A stretch of DNA of 64,000 bases from Dokdonia sp. 4H-3-7-5 (GTDB lineage: Bacteria > Bacteroidota > Bacteroidia > Flavobacteriales > Flavobacteriaceae). The notes beneath the pieces were generated by a model that saw only the letters and a program-made list of their open reading frames with translations, did not search any database and was not told the origin of the DNA. Position 1 is the first letter of the stretch. Each line of letters starts with the position of its first letter. The position numbers and the translations under genes were made by a program. Of the stretch, positions 1 through 6,700 are shown piece after piece. The stretch spans positions 2,120,501-2,184,500 of the forward strand of contig NC_015496.1 in assembly GCF_000212355.1 (NCBI RefSeq). The letters run 5' to 3'.

Positions 1-482
1 AATAAGTTTAATACTTCTATCTCTCTACTAGAGAGTTTTTTGTACTTAAATGCTAGTCCTTGTGTTGCGTTACCATCACTTACGAGTCTCTGGCTAAGGG
101 CTTCATTAAGATAGATTCCTCCTCGCTGTACTTGGTTTATGGCATTAAGCACGCGCTGTATAGAAGCGGTCTTTGCTACATAACCAGAAGCTCCATATTT
201 TATAGCACTTAAAGCGTACATCTCTTCTGGATGACAACTTAATACTAGTATCTTGATGTGAGGAAATTCTCTTTTTATAGCCTTTAGTGCAGTAATACTA
301 TTGAGGTTGGGGATGTCTATCTCGAGAATGAGGATGTCAATCTCTGTTGTAGTCAGGGTGTTAAGTAGGTCATTACCATCGTTAACATGTCCTATAACTT
401 CATAGTTCCCTTCCGCGAGAAGTATGGAAGTAATTCCTTTACGCGTTATTGGGTGGTGGTCTGCTATTAAAACTTTGTTCAT
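1..482 (-). CDS. NarL/FixJ-family response regulator (partial, atypical receiver)
   Basis: The gene starts at the ATG complementary to 480-482 and runs off the left edge; about 160 residues are visible. It begins MNKVLIADHHPITRKGI, a receiver-domain start, and the last visible stretch, KLSSREIEVL, is the opening of a LuxR-type HTH domain. The family is phosphorylated on an Asp by a sensor kinase and then binds DNA. Here the phospho-acceptor position reads LILEIDIP, so Glu replaces Asp, and the acidic pocket reads ADHHP instead of ADDHP. The switch Ser (VLSCHP) and the Lys (YVAKTA) are kept. It lies 124 bp downstream of nadE on the same strand. I infer a phosphorylation-independent regulator; the target is unknown. 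Confidence 0.85.
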   Translation of the reverse strand, partial: MNKVLIADHHPITRKGITSILLAEGNYEVIGHVNDGNDLLNTLTTTEIDILILEIDIPNLNSITALKAIKREFPHIKILVLSCHPEEMYALSAIKYGASGYVAKTASIQRVLNAINQVQRGGIYLNEALSQRLVSDGNATQGLAFKYKKLSSREIEVLNL

Positions 483-606
483 TAGTTATTTTGTTTAACA
501 AGTAATGAAACAAGTGATTGAGGGGTAGTACTTGTTTGTTTGCACTGCAAAGTACGCTCAATTGTTTATAGTTTTAACCTTTTTGATGATTTATTCGTTC
601 AAATAC

Positions 607-1416
607 CTACTTTTTTAGGTTAACGGGGATATTGCAGACCGGTATAGGGTTCATTTTGTGCAAATTGGCAGTGTTTAATTTCTTATAAAGATCAAAAACT
701 CGTCGTTGTTCTGTAGTGAAAGCTTCAACAGTTTTGTTATTATCACCACTCTTAAGTAACTCATCTTGATGCATTGCCCATTCAAGTTGGTCATAAGTTG
801 CGCCTATTTGATCTTCATCCGTACGATCATCTCCCCATAAGCCATCGGTTGGAGCTGCGTTCTGTATGCTTTCTGGAACGCCAACTGCTGCTGCAAGTTC
901 AAAAACTTCAGATTTCATAAGGTCTGCAATAGGGCTGAGGTCAACACCGCCATCACCATACTTTGTGTAAAATCCTACGCCGAAGTCTTCTACTTTATTA
1001 CCTGTACCAGCAACGAGGTATTTATGAAGACCCGCAAAGTAATATAAGGTACTCATGCGAAGTCTAGCTCTTGTGTTTGCTAGGCTTAGGTTGAGCTGCT
1101 CGCTGTCTTCTGCAGTTGGGACTGCGCTTTTTAATTGTTCAAAGGTTTCTGTAAGATTCACCTCTAAGCTCGAGACATTTGCAAAACGCTTTTTGAGCTG
1201 GTTGATATGCTCCTTAGCACGAGTCACCTGGCGTTCATCTTGATGTATTGGCATTTCTACACAGAGAACACGTAGTCCAGTTTTTGCACAAAGTGTTGAG
1301 GTAAGTGCACTATCAATACCGCCACTTATACCTATTACAAAGCCAGTCATTCGGGCGTTTGTTGCATATTCTTTAAGCCAGTTTACAATGTGGTCTACTA
1401 CTTTATCGGTTTGCAT
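607..1416 (-). CDS. nadE: NH3-dependent NAD+ synthetase
   Basis: It makes NAD+ from nicotinic acid adenine dinucleotide, ATP and ammonia, the last step of NAD synthesis, in the cytoplasm. The 269-residue protein has the ATP pyrophosphatase loop SGGIDS at residues 31-36 and the family stretch GTGNKVEDFGVGFYTKYGDG followed by DLSPIADL. There is no glutaminase domain, so this is the short ammonia-dependent form. The ATG start is at 1416. It is divergent from gldB, with a 112-bp gap to the gldB start chosen here. Confidence 0.95.
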   Translation of the reverse strand: MQTDKVVDHIVNWLKEYATNARMTGFVIGISGGIDSALTSTLCAKTGLRVLCVEMPIHQDERQVTRAKEHINQLKKRFANVSSLEVNLTETFEQLKSAVPTAEDSEQLNLSLANTRARLRMSTLYYFAGLHKYLVAGTGNKVEDFGVGFYTKYGDGGVDLSPIADLMKSEVFELAAAVGVPESIQNAAPTDGLWGDDRTDEDQIGATYDQLEWAMHQDELLKSGDNNKTVEAFTTEQRRVFDLYKKLNTANLHKMNPIPVCNIPVNLKK

Positions 1417-1448
1417 AGGTTGCTCTGTTTTGAAGTGCTTTAAATTGG

Positions 1449-1456
1449 TACTTTTG
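1449..1456 (+). promoter_or_regulatory. Candidate -7 promoter element for gldBC
   Basis: TACTTTTG matches the Bacteroidota -7 consensus TAnnTTTG. A TTTTG run about 16 bases upstream could serve as the -33 element. It predicts a transcript starting near 1460, which would give gldB a leader of about 70 bases. Confidence 0.5.
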
Positions 1457-1528
1457 TATCCTTAAATGTATAAAATATACACTTTAAGAAAAGGACTCGT
1501 TTTTCTTGAATATAAAGATACAAACTCT

Positions 1529-2482
1529 ATGAATAAAATACTTATAATTCTGTCATTGCTGGTATGCCTTACTAGTTGTAAAGAAGACACAAAGACTCCA
1601 CCAGAAATCAAAGCAATGTCTGTAGATATGAAGGTGAGAAGATTTGATCAACTGTTTGCAGCTGCTTCAAAGGAAGATCTAGCGTCACTAAAAGCAGAGT
1701 TTCCGTATTTGTTTTCAAAAAAAATTCCTGATGAGTACTGGGCACAACGTTTTACAGATACTATACAGCTAGAAATTAACGAGGAGATTGCAAAAGTCTT
1801 TCCGGATTTTAAGAGTGAAAAAGCTTCCATAGAAGATCTTTTTCGTCATATTAAGTATTACTTCCCAGAAACTACAGTTCCTAAGATTGTAACCTTAACG
1901 ACAGAGGTAGATTATAGAAATAAAGTGGTACTTGCAGACAGCCTCTTGTTAATAGGATTAGATACGTACTTAGGTGCAGACCATCATTTTTATGTAGGTA
2001 TTCCAAAATTTCAAAGCAAGAATTTTAGAAAAGAGCAGATGCCAGTTGATATAGCAGCTGCATTTGCAAAAACTAAAGCTAATAGATTACGTCAAAAGGA
2101 TTTCCTTTCTGAGATCATACATGAAGGTAAAAAACTATACCTCATGCAGCTATTGCTTAGTGAGACACCTGCACATGAAATATTAGGTTATACACCTGAG
2201 GAGTTATTGTTTGCACAAGAGAATGAAAAAAATATGTGGGAGTTCTTTGTAAAAAACGAACTGTTATATAGTACAGATAGAAAGCTTTTAAGTCGTTTTA
2301 TTAATCCAGCGCCTTTCTCAAAATTCTATCTTTCCTTTGACAATGAGACACCTGGTCGAGTGGGGAGATATATAGGTCATGAGATTGTAAAATCATATAT
2401 GGATAACAACGATGTGTCGCTTAAAGTCTTATTGAATCAAGATGCAACTATTATCTTTGCAAACGCAAAATACAAACCCTAA
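1529..2482 (+). CDS. gldB: Gliding motility lipoprotein GldB
   Basis: GldB is a lipoprotein needed for gliding and the linked type IX secretion machinery in Flavobacterium. I place the start at the internal ATG 1529 and not at 1466, because the protein then opens with a clean lipoprotein signal, MNKILIILSLLVCLTSC, with lipidation at Cys17. The upstream 21 residues do not look like part of a signal peptide. The mature part has no catalytic motif I recognise; I identify it from general resemblance to GldB and from the immediately following gldC. The 317-residue length fits the family. The gap to gldC is 3 bases, so the two are surely co-transcribed. Confidence 0.88.
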   Translation: MNKILIILSLLVCLTSCKEDTKTPPEIKAMSVDMKVRRFDQLFAAASKEDLASLKAEFPYLFSKKIPDEYWAQRFTDTIQLEINEEIAKVFPDFKSEKASIEDLFRHIKYYFPETTVPKIVTLTTEVDYRNKVVLADSLLLIGLDTYLGADHHFYVGIPKFQSKNFRKEQMPVDIAAAFAKTKANRLRQKDFLSEIIHEGKKLYLMQLLLSETPAHEILGYTPEELLFAQENEKNMWEFFVKNELLYSTDRKLLSRFINPAPFSKFYLSFDNETPGRVGRYIGHEIVKSYMDNNDVSLKVLLNQDATIIFANAKYKP

Positions 2483-2485
2483 GGA

Positions 2486-2827
2486 ATGGCTAAGAAAGAA
2501 AAATCTGAAATTAAAATAGCAATCGAACTTGATGAGAATCGTGTTCCAGAAAGTATGGCTTGGACTGCACGTGATGGTGGAGTAGCAAACGAGGAAGCAA
2601 AAGCAATGCTTCTTTCTTTATGGGATCCTAACCAAAAGGAAACTGTACGTATTGATTTATGGACAAAAGATATGCCTGTAGATGAGATGCAGCAATTTTT
2701 TCACCAAGTACTTGTGGGTATGACAGAGTCTTTTCGTCGTGCTACAAATGATGAGAAAATGGCAGATACTATGAAAGATTTTGCAGATTATTTTGCAGAA
2801 CACCTTGACCTTGAAGATAAAAAGTAA
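2486..2827 (+). CDS. gldC: Gliding motility protein GldC
   Basis: A 113-residue soluble protein beginning MAKKEKSEIKIAIELDENR, with VPESMAWTA, LSLWDPNQKETVRIDLWT and an acidic C-terminal helix, as in GldC of gliding flavobacteria. GldC has no known enzyme activity; in Flavobacterium its loss impairs gliding. No signal peptide is seen, so it is cytoplasmic. It follows gldB by 3 bases and probably shares its promoter. Confidence 0.9.
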   Translation: MAKKEKSEIKIAIELDENRVPESMAWTARDGGVANEEAKAMLLSLWDPNQKETVRIDLWTKDMPVDEMQQFFHQVLVGMTESFRRATNDEKMADTMKDFADYFAEHLDLEDKK

Positions 2828-3197
2828 GCTTCACAAACTATTGTTTGTGTACAACGCAAACTCTGGCGCAATAAACGCCCTTTTAGACGCAGCTCATAAA
2901 GTGGTGCGTCCACAAACCTATCAATGTGCACTCTGTGAGATTACTCATGGAGTGTTTAAGGAAAAGGAGGAATGGTTACGCTTTCGCGAAAGCGTACATA
3001 CTCCATTAGAATTTCTTCACAAGGATGAGTTTTTAAAAGCTTATAAATCTAAGTGGTTGCCTAAGTATGAATTTCCTTTGGTGCTAGCAGTTACAGAAGC
3101 TGGTCTGGAGGTTGTAATAAGTGCAGATATATTTGCTGGTATTGCATCTTCTCAAGAACTTATTGAGCAAGTCAATAAAATTATAGAATCCTATTAA
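2781..3197 (+). CDS. Conserved-looking hypothetical protein downstream of gldC
   Basis: I do not recognise this protein. The open frame starts at ATG 2781 inside gldC, a 47-base overlap, but the first ~20 residues (rich in I, L and K) may be untranslated; TTG 2841 or GTG 2847 would give a product starting LFVYNANSG. It has two Cys in CALCEITHG (CxxC spacing), a central KEKEEWLRFRESVH segment and a C-terminal helix. The RFRES stretch is encoded by a copy of the TTTCGCGAAA palindrome. There is no signal peptide or clear membrane helix. Position suggests co-transcription with gldBC, but no function can be given. Confidence 0.7.
   Translation: MQIILQNTLTLKIKSKLHKLLFVYNANSGAINALLDAAHKVVRPQTYQCALCEITHGVFKEKEEWLRFRESVHTPLEFLHKDEFLKAYKSKWLPKYEFPLVLAVTEAGLEVVISADIFAGIASSQELIEQVNKIIESY
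2977..2996. repeat. TTTCGCGAAA palindrome, copy 1 (coding)
   Basis: A perfect 20-bp palindrome, TACGCTTTCGCGAAAGCGTA, lies inside the gene downstream of gldC. It is read there as L-R-F-R-E-S-V. Confidence 0.95.
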
Positions 3198-3209
3198 TCG
3201 ACCTAGTTA

Positions 3210-3821
3210 TTAGTAACCCGGCTTTAGGTTTTCATTGAGGTCTTCTATGTAGCCTAAAATTTCATCTTGACCATCACCATGAGAAGCGCTGCTCACAAAG
3301 TATTTAGGAAATTCCCACCATACACCATCAAGCATAATCTTTTTGTAGACTTCTATATTACGTTCTAGTGCTTGAGGACGTAGCTTATCTGCTTTGGTGA
3401 AAATGATAGAAAATGGAATCTCTTTTTCTCCGAGATATTCCATAAATTCCATATCTATTTTTTGAGGCTCGTGACGACAATCTACAAGCACAAAGGCAGA
3501 GATCATTTGCTCGCGTTGCTCAAAATAATCTGTAATGAATTTTTGGAAGTATTTTTTATCTTTCTTAGATACACGAGCATATCCGTAGCCAGGTAAATCT
3601 ACGAGGTGCCAGTTTTCGTTAATCAAGAAGTGATTAATAAGCTGCGTCTTACCAGGTCTTCCAGATGTTTTGGCCAGACTCTTACGGTTAGTAAGCATAT
3701 TAATAAGCGAAGACTTTCCTACATTAGAACGGCCTATAAAGGCGTATTCCGGGATGCGAGTATTAGGGCACTTTGTGACTTCGGAGTTACTTACTACAAA
3801 AGAGGCAGACTTGATTTTCAT
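3210..3821 (-). CDS. engB: Ribosome biogenesis GTPase EngB/YsxC
   Basis: An essential circularly conserved small GTPase that helps assemble the large ribosomal subunit. All GTPase motifs are visible: G1 GRSNVGKSS (residues ~30-38), G3 DLPGYG, G4 TKAD and G5 SSAS. I use the ATG at 3821 (203 residues, MKIKSASFVV) and not the longer frame from 3869, because the family starts with this strand and a TAnnTTTG promoter element lies only 4 bases upstream of 3821, inside the longer frame. The stop is 12 bases from the convergent gene before it. Confidence 0.93.
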   Translation of the reverse strand: MKIKSASFVVSNSEVTKCPNTRIPEYAFIGRSNVGKSSLINMLTNRKSLAKTSGRPGKTQLINHFLINENWHLVDLPGYGYARVSKKDKKYFQKFITDYFEQREQMISAFVLVDCRHEPQKIDMEFMEYLGEKEIPFSIIFTKADKLRPQALERNIEVYKKIMLDGVWWEFPKYFVSSASHGDGQDEILGYIEDLNENLKPGY

Positions 3822-3825
3822 ATCG

Positions 3826-3833
3826 CAAAAATA
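3826..3833 (-). promoter_or_regulatory. Candidate -7 element abutting the engB start
   Basis: On the - strand TATTTTTG fits TAnnTTTG exactly and ends 4 bases before the engB ATG. Transcription would begin at or next to the start codon, so the mRNA would be leaderless. Confidence 0.5.
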
Positions 3834-3933
3834 GTAATGTAATCGTTTAATAAAGAATATGGAGCACATTATATGCTCAAAGTCTCAAGAATGAGTATGA
3901 GTTGCTATGTATGCTTGTTGTAGGTGAAGATTC

Positions 3934-4698
3934 TTAAAATGCTCTCTCCTTAAGCCACTTTAATAAAACGTCGTTGAATTCTGTAGGCTTTTCCATCATA
4001 GCTGCATGACCACATTCCTCTATCCAAAACAGATCTGAGTCTGGAAGTAGTTTATTAAAATCTTCTGCAACCTCAGGTGGAGTAACACCATCTTGACGTC
4101 CCCAAATAATACAAGTCGGTGTATTCATGTCTGGAAGGTCTTGTGCCATGTTATGACGTATTGCGCTTTTTGCTATAGCAAGCGTCTTAAGTAATTTATT
4201 GCGATCGTTTACTGTGTCGTACACCTCGTCTACAATTTCTTTGGTAGCACACTCAGGATTATAAAATACCCCTTGTGCTTTCTTTTTGATGTACTCATAA
4301 TCACCACGCTTAGGGTAGCTTTCTCCCATCGCACTTTCATAAAGTCCAGAGCTGCCTGTAATTACAAGAGCCTTTACTTTTTCCGGAGACATTTTAGTGT
4401 GATACAGTCCCACATGACCACCCATAGAATTACCTAGAAGAATTACTTCTTCATAGCCTTTCATTTCAATGAATTCGTCAAGATACTTAGCAAACGATTT
4501 TACCCCAGTTTTGATAAGAGGCATCGTGTATACTGGAAGTTCCGGGATTACCACTTTATACCCATTTTCCGAGAAATGAGAAGTCACTGCATCAAAATTA
4601 CTCAAGCCTCCCATTAAACCATGTAGAATGATAATTGGTGTCCCTTCGCCTTTTTCTAGATAAGTAAATTTCCCTTCGGTAATTAAGTCGTGTTTCAT
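3934..4698 (-). CDS. Alpha/beta-fold hydrolase
   Basis: A 254-residue alpha/beta hydrolase. It shows the oxyanion motif HGLMGG (residues ~26-31), the nucleophile elbow GNSMGG with Ser91, an acidic residue in WGRQDGVTP and the catalytic His in ECGHAAMMEKP. The substrate cannot be read from the sequence; the family includes esterases, C-C hydrolases and haloperoxidases. There is no signal peptide. A candidate -7 element, TATATTTG on the - strand at 4731-4724, lies about 25 bases upstream. Its - strand neighbour engB is downstream by 112 bases from the first frame stop region. Confidence 0.88.
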   Translation of the reverse strand: MKHDLITEGKFTYLEKGEGTPIIILHGLMGGLSNFDAVTSHFSENGYKVVIPELPVYTMPLIKTGVKSFAKYLDEFIEMKGYEEVILLGNSMGGHVGLYHTKMSPEKVKALVITGSSGLYESAMGESYPKRGDYEYIKKKAQGVFYNPECATKEIVDEVYDTVNDRNKLLKTLAIAKSAIRHNMAQDLPDMNTPTCIIWGRQDGVTPPEVAEDFNKLLPDSDLFWIEECGHAAMMEKPTEFNDVLLKWLKERAF

Positions 4699-4723
4699 AA
4701 AAGTGGTTAGTAATCGGTATAAG

Positions 4724-4731
4724 CAAATATA
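4724..4731 (-). promoter_or_regulatory. Candidate -7 element for the alpha/beta hydrolase gene
   Basis: On the - strand TATATTTG matches TAnnTTTG, 25 bases before the ATG at 4698. Confidence 0.45.
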
Positions 4732-4823
4732 GTTATTTCGGTTTTGATTAGTTGCGCTTTTTTTACAATGGTCTTAATGCATGATACTGAGCATTTTTAA
4801 GGTTATAGCAAGTTGTTTTACTA

Positions 4824-4839
4824 TGCTTTCGCGAAAGCA
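4824..4839. repeat. TTTCGCGAAA palindrome, copy 2 (intergenic)
   Basis: A perfect palindrome, TGCTTTCGCGAAAGCA, lies in the 315-bp gap between the hydrolase gene and mraZ, upstream of the MraZ boxes. Confidence 0.95.
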
Positions 4840-4939
4840 AAAAAAGAAAATTAAGCTCAGAAGAGAAAGAAAATTATAAAATTCTACTCATCAACATATT
4901 GTTAACAAGTGGAGGAAGGTGGTACAACTTATCAACAAA

Positions 4940-4969
4940 GTGGTAGAATGTGGTAAAAAGTGGTAATAT
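4940..4969 (+). promoter_or_regulatory. MraZ-box repeats upstream of mraZ
   Basis: GTGGTA occurs three times at exactly 10-base spacing (4940, 4950, 4960), the layout of the MraZ-binding repeats that autoregulate dcw clusters in other bacteria. A further GTGG lies at 4911. The boxes sit just upstream of the -7 element at 4976, so bound MraZ would cover the promoter. Binding is inferred from the family. Confidence 0.75.
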
Positions 4970-4975
4970 TTGCGC

Positions 4976-4983
4976 TATATTTG
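4976..4983 (+). promoter_or_regulatory. -7 promoter element of the dcw cluster
   Basis: TATATTTG matches TAnnTTTG, 30 bases upstream of the mraZ GTG start and 7 bases after the last MraZ box. Confidence 0.6.
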
Positions 4984-5013
4984 AGTTAATACATAAAAAC
5001 TAATCTATCTCGA

Positions 5014-5484
5014 GTGATTAACCTCATTGGAACATACGAATGTAAAATAGACGCTAAGGGCCGACTCATGTTGCCTCAAGCGTTTAAAAAGCAGCTGGCT
5101 CCTATCCTTCAGGATGGTTTTGTGCTTAAGCGTGCTGTGTTTCAAAAGTGCCTCGAGTTATATCCTATTGCAGAGTGGAACACGCTAAGTGCAAAGGTGA
5201 ATAAGCTTAATCGTTTTAATAAGAAGAATGATGAGTTTATACGTCGTTTCAATGCAGGTGTTAAGCCAGTAGAAGTTGACGGAACAGGAAGAGTTTTAGT
5301 GTCGAAAGATTTAGGAAATTTTGCAAAACTTGAGAAGTCGATTGTGGTAAATGCTGCTTTCAATATTCTCGAGATTTGGGATAAGGATTTATACGAAAAA
5401 GCCATTGATGAGGCAGCAGTAGATTTTGCAGATCTTGCTGAGGAAGTGATGGGAGATAGCGATGTACCAGATGGATTATCATAA
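5014..5484 (+). CDS. mraZ: Transcriptional regulator MraZ
   Basis: First gene of the dcw cluster. The 156-residue protein carries two AbrB-like swapped-hairpin DNA-binding units, marked by DAKGRLMLP near residues 12-20 and DGTGRVLVSK near 90-99. Family members form ring-shaped oligomers that bind the GTGG-type repeats in front of their own operon; three such repeats lie at 4940-4969. The start is GTG 5014 (MINLIGTYECKID). Its 3' end overlaps rsmH by 14 to 23 bases, depending on the rsmH start. Confidence 0.95.
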   Translation: MINLIGTYECKIDAKGRLMLPQAFKKQLAPILQDGFVLKRAVFQKCLELYPIAEWNTLSAKVNKLNRFNKKNDEFIRRFNAGVKPVEVDGTGRVLVSKDLGNFAKLEKSIVVNAAFNILEIWDKDLYEKAIDEAAVDFADLAEEVMGDSDVPDGLS

Positions 5485-6367
5485 CCCAGTATTATTAAAA
5501 GAGACCGTAGATGGTCTCAATATCAAGCCAGATGGCGTCTATGTAGATGTCACCTTTGGTGGTGGTGGTCATTCTCGTGAGATTTTGAGTAGGCTAGGTC
5601 CTGAGGGGAAACTTTATGGTTTTGATCAAGATGTAGATGCTCAAGAGAATATTATTGAGGATGAGCGATTCACGCTTATTCCAGAAAACTTTAGATACAT
5701 CAAGCGATTTATGCGTTTTCATGGTGTGAAAAAAGTAGATGGAATTCTTGGTGATTTTGGGGTGAGTTCGCATCAATTTGACGTAGCAGAGCGTGGTTTT
5801 TCTACTCGTTTTGAGAGTGATCTCGATATGAGAATGAATCAAAAAGATACTTTATCTGCTTATAACGTGATCAATGATTATGAGGAGGAGGATTTAAGGC
5901 AGGTGTTCTGGCAGTACGGAGAACTTCGTAATGCGCCTAAGCTTGCTAGCACTATCGTGCAAGAGCGCAATAGTCAGTTTATAAAAACAAGTGAGCATCT
6001 CAAAAAAGTGTTAGCTCCGTTTTTGCCTAAGCATAGAGAGCATAAAATACTTGCTCAGATTTACCAGGCAATTCGCATTGAAGTAAATCAAGAGATTGAA
6101 GTGCTTAAGGAGTTTTTAATGCAAACAGAGCAATTACTTGATACAGGTGGGAGAATAAGCTTGATAAGCTATCACTCGCTTGAAGATCGTTTAGTGAAGA
6201 GGTATATAAGAAGTGGGATGTTTGAAGGTGAGCCGGAGAAAGATATGTATGGGAATTTTGAAGTTCCTTTTAAGAAAGTAGGGAAGCTCATTATTCCAGA
6301 TAGTAAAGAGATAAAATTAAACAACAGAGCGCGCAGTGCAAAGTTGAGAATCGCTGAAAAACTTTAA
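5471..6367 (+). CDS. rsmH: 16S rRNA m4C1402 methyltransferase RsmH
   Basis: Methylates N4 of C1402 in 16S rRNA using S-adenosylmethionine. The start YHNPVLLKE and the SAM-binding stretch VDVTFGGGGHSREIL are family hallmarks, as are GDFGVSSHQFD and the C-terminal SYHSLEDRLVKR. I prefer ATG 5471 (MDYHNPVLL); ATG 5462 is also in frame and adds three residues. It overlaps mraZ, the usual order in dcw clusters, and ends 8 bases before the ftsL-like gene. Confidence 0.95.
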   Translation: MDYHNPVLLKETVDGLNIKPDGVYVDVTFGGGGHSREILSRLGPEGKLYGFDQDVDAQENIIEDERFTLIPENFRYIKRFMRFHGVKKVDGILGDFGVSSHQFDVAERGFSTRFESDLDMRMNQKDTLSAYNVINDYEEEDLRQVFWQYGELRNAPKLASTIVQERNSQFIKTSEHLKKVLAPFLPKHREHKILAQIYQAIRIEVNQEIEVLKEFLMQTEQLLDTGGRISLISYHSLEDRLVKRYIRSGMFEGEPEKDMYGNFEVPFKKVGKLIIPDSKEIKLNNRARSAKLRIAEKL

Positions 6368-6375
6368 GGAACACA

Positions 6376-6696
6376 GTGAGCAAGTTTAATAATATACTCA
6401 AGGGTAAATTTCTAGTAGATGAGGATGCCTTTAAAAACTGGAGGATGATCATCTTTATTTCTGTACTAGCATTAATCATGATTGCTAGTTCGCACAGAGC
6501 AGATGAGAAGGTCTATGAGATTGCAAGGTTAAAAGAAGAAGTAGCCGAGCTGAGAAGCGAAGCGGTAGACAGCCGAGTAAATCTCTGGAAGTTAAAAACA
6601 AATAGTAGTGTGGCAAGAGCGCTAGAAGCAAGAGGAATTAAACCTTCTAATGTGCCGCCAAAAAAGATAAAAGTAACAACAAAAGAAACAGATTAA
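6376..6696 (+). CDS. ftsL: FtsL-like division protein
   Basis: A 106-residue single-pass membrane protein with a GTG start. Residues ~24-42 form one hydrophobic segment (MIIFISVLALIMIASS), followed by a heptad-rich coiled coil (residues ~47-85) and a basic tail. Size, topology and position between rsmH and ftsI are those of FtsL, which forms the FtsQLB-type complex at the septum. Sequence identity in this family is low, so the name rests on context and architecture. Confidence 0.82.
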   Translation: MSKFNNILKGKFLVDEDAFKNWRMIIFISVLALIMIASSHRADEKVYEIARLKEEVAELRSEAVDSRVNLWKLKTNSSVARALEARGIKPSNVPPKKIKVTTKETD

Positions 6697-6700
6697 TAAC

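Noticed and set aside
1466-1528. Longer N-terminus of GldB from ATG 1466
   Set aside because: It would put 21 charged residues before a complete lipoprotein signal peptide, so the ATG at 1529 is preferred.
4860-5013. Replication origin near mraZ because of TTATCAACA-like and GTTAACA bases
   Set aside because: Only isolated DnaA-box-like words are present, with no dnaA gene or cluster of boxes, and the spacing is better explained by MraZ boxes.
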